A stretch of DNA of 64,000 nucleotides from positions 1 to 64,000 of the forward strand of contig NZ_QPJQ01000011.1 of NCBI RefSeq assembly GCF_003337275.1. The letters run 5' to 3'. The translations under genes and the position numbers were made by a program. This stretch comes from Marinomonas foliarum. Lineage in GTDB: Bacteria > Pseudomonadota > Gammaproteobacteria > Pseudomonadales > Marinomonadaceae. The notes beneath the pieces were generated by a model. That model was not told where the DNA came from and did no database searches. It was given only the letters and a program-made list of their open reading frames with translations. Each line of letters starts with the position of its first letter. Within the stretch, counting starts at the first letter, position 1. This document shows, in pieces, positions 62,795 to 64,000 of this stretch.

Positions 62795-63127
62795 GTGTCA
62801 AAATTCTTTTATCGTGGTAGACCCGATATCATGGGTAAGCATAACCTAGGCAATTATCAGCCTAAGCCTAAAGTAAAACCTGGTAGCGAAGAGAACCCGC
62901 TCATTTTACAAGTTCAAACGCCTGAGCGTGAGAGCGAAATAAATGCCATCTTGATCGCTAACGACTTGATCGCAGAAATTACGATTAACAGCGAAGTGGC
63001 CGAAGATATTACGCCTTTGGATATGGTGCTTAATAAACCAACTCCACAAATCGCTGAAAAAGCACCACAACGCAATGACCCTTGCCCATGTGGAAGCAGC
63101 AAGAAATACAAAAAGTGCTGCGGCTAA
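62795..63127 (+). CDS. SEC-C metal-binding mini-protein, PBPRA1643 type
   Basis: A 110-residue protein, GTG start at 62795 with TTAGGAA 6-9 nt upstream. The N-terminus [17 protein letters not shown] and the C-terminal zinc-binding SEC-C tail [17 protein letters not shown] (three or four Cys) match the PBPRA1643 family. In SecA the same tail binds zinc and SecB; a link to SecB/ribosomes is possible for this protein but unproven. Own terminator follows. Confidence 0.88.
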   Translation: MSKFFYRGRPDIMGKHNLGNYQPKPKVKPGSEENPLILQVQTPERESEINAILIANDLIAEITINSEVAEDITPLDMVLNKPTPQIAEKAPQRNDPCPCGSSKKYKKCCG

Positions 63128-63167
63128 AATGCTAAGCTCATTAGCATCACTAGGCTCTAACAAATGA

Positions 63168-63204
63168 AAATAGCGGTATCTAATTAGATTACCGCTATTT
63201 TTTT
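63168..63204. terminator. Terminator between SEC-C gene and pobA
   Basis: AAATAGCGGTA (63168-63178), 11-nt loop, TACCGCTATTT (63190-63200), T7 to 63204. On the minus strand A/T content is similar, so it may also serve pobA. Confidence 0.9.
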
Positions 63205-63226
63205 ATCACAAACTCGCCGTTATCCG

Positions 63227-64000
<774 letters not shown>

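Overview
The window is a 64 kb piece of a gammaproteobacterial chromosome. Its gene order (typA-thiI-glnA-ntrBC; gpmI-envC-ctpA-yibQ; asmA-mutY-yggX beside hisB-hisH-hisF; ubiE-ubiB-hisE-tatABC) is that of Pseudomonas and Oceanospirillales. Protein content and moderate GC point to a marine Marinomonas-like bacterium; the genus is an inference. No rRNA, tRNA or CRISPR array was seen.

Region by region: (1) 1-840 is one end of a Tn7-like transposon parked at its classical site behind glmS: a TnsA gene that looks cut short, then three 20-bp TnsB-type repeats ending in a terminal TGT 24 bp behind the glmS stop. (2) 865-4128 holds glmS and glmU for UDP-GlcNAc synthesis. (3) 4426-11193 has an FMN-binding PPOX-like protein, a LysR regulator facing azoR, a REP-like inverted repeat pair, tex, an H-NS-type protein, trmB and a DUF423 membrane protein. 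(4) 11224-19022 has a WD40 lipoprotein, rsd with a G10 tract in its putative promoter spacer, dsbB, a secreted FliL-like orphan, yggX, chrA, mutY and asmA; chrA splits the usual mutY-yggX pair. (5) 19321-23241 has hisB-hisH-hisF and gshA; hisA is not in its usual place. (6) 23402-31413 has engB, dsbA, a diguanylate cyclase, ubiE-ubiB-hisE-tatABC (without ubiJ and hisI in their usual slots) and dtd. (7) 31558-39584 has typA, thiI and the nitrogen module glnA, ntrB, ntrC, with sigma-54 promoters and NtrC boxes readable in the DNA. (8) 39739-45940 has a DUF3461 protein, tsaC and a complete branched-chain amino acid ABC transporter (livKHMGF) behind a sigma-54 promoter, tying it to the same NtrC control. 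(9) 46341-51459 is the gpmI-envC-ctpA-yibQ block. (10) 51571-57595 is an accessory catabolic block lying between gpmI and yibN, which are neighbours in E. coli: two LysR regulators, a pipecolate-oxidase-like flavoenzyme, an ALDH7/AmaB dehydrogenase and a short DUF1338 (HglS-type) enzyme, together forming most of a lysine/pipecolate to 2-hydroxyglutarate route. (11) 57793-62687 has yibN, grxC and secB, then a 40-residue CPNC membrane protein followed by three lipoproteins (COG3014, LpoB, LPP20). (12) The right end has a SEC-C mini-protein and the 3' part of pobA, cut by the window edge.

The parts best worth a second look are the Tn7-like end with truncated tnsA, the slippery G tract in front of rsd, the missing hisA, hisI and ubiJ at conserved loci, the NtrC/sigma-54 regulon within the window, the 2-aminoadipate catabolic insertion, and the small-protein plus lipoprotein cluster.
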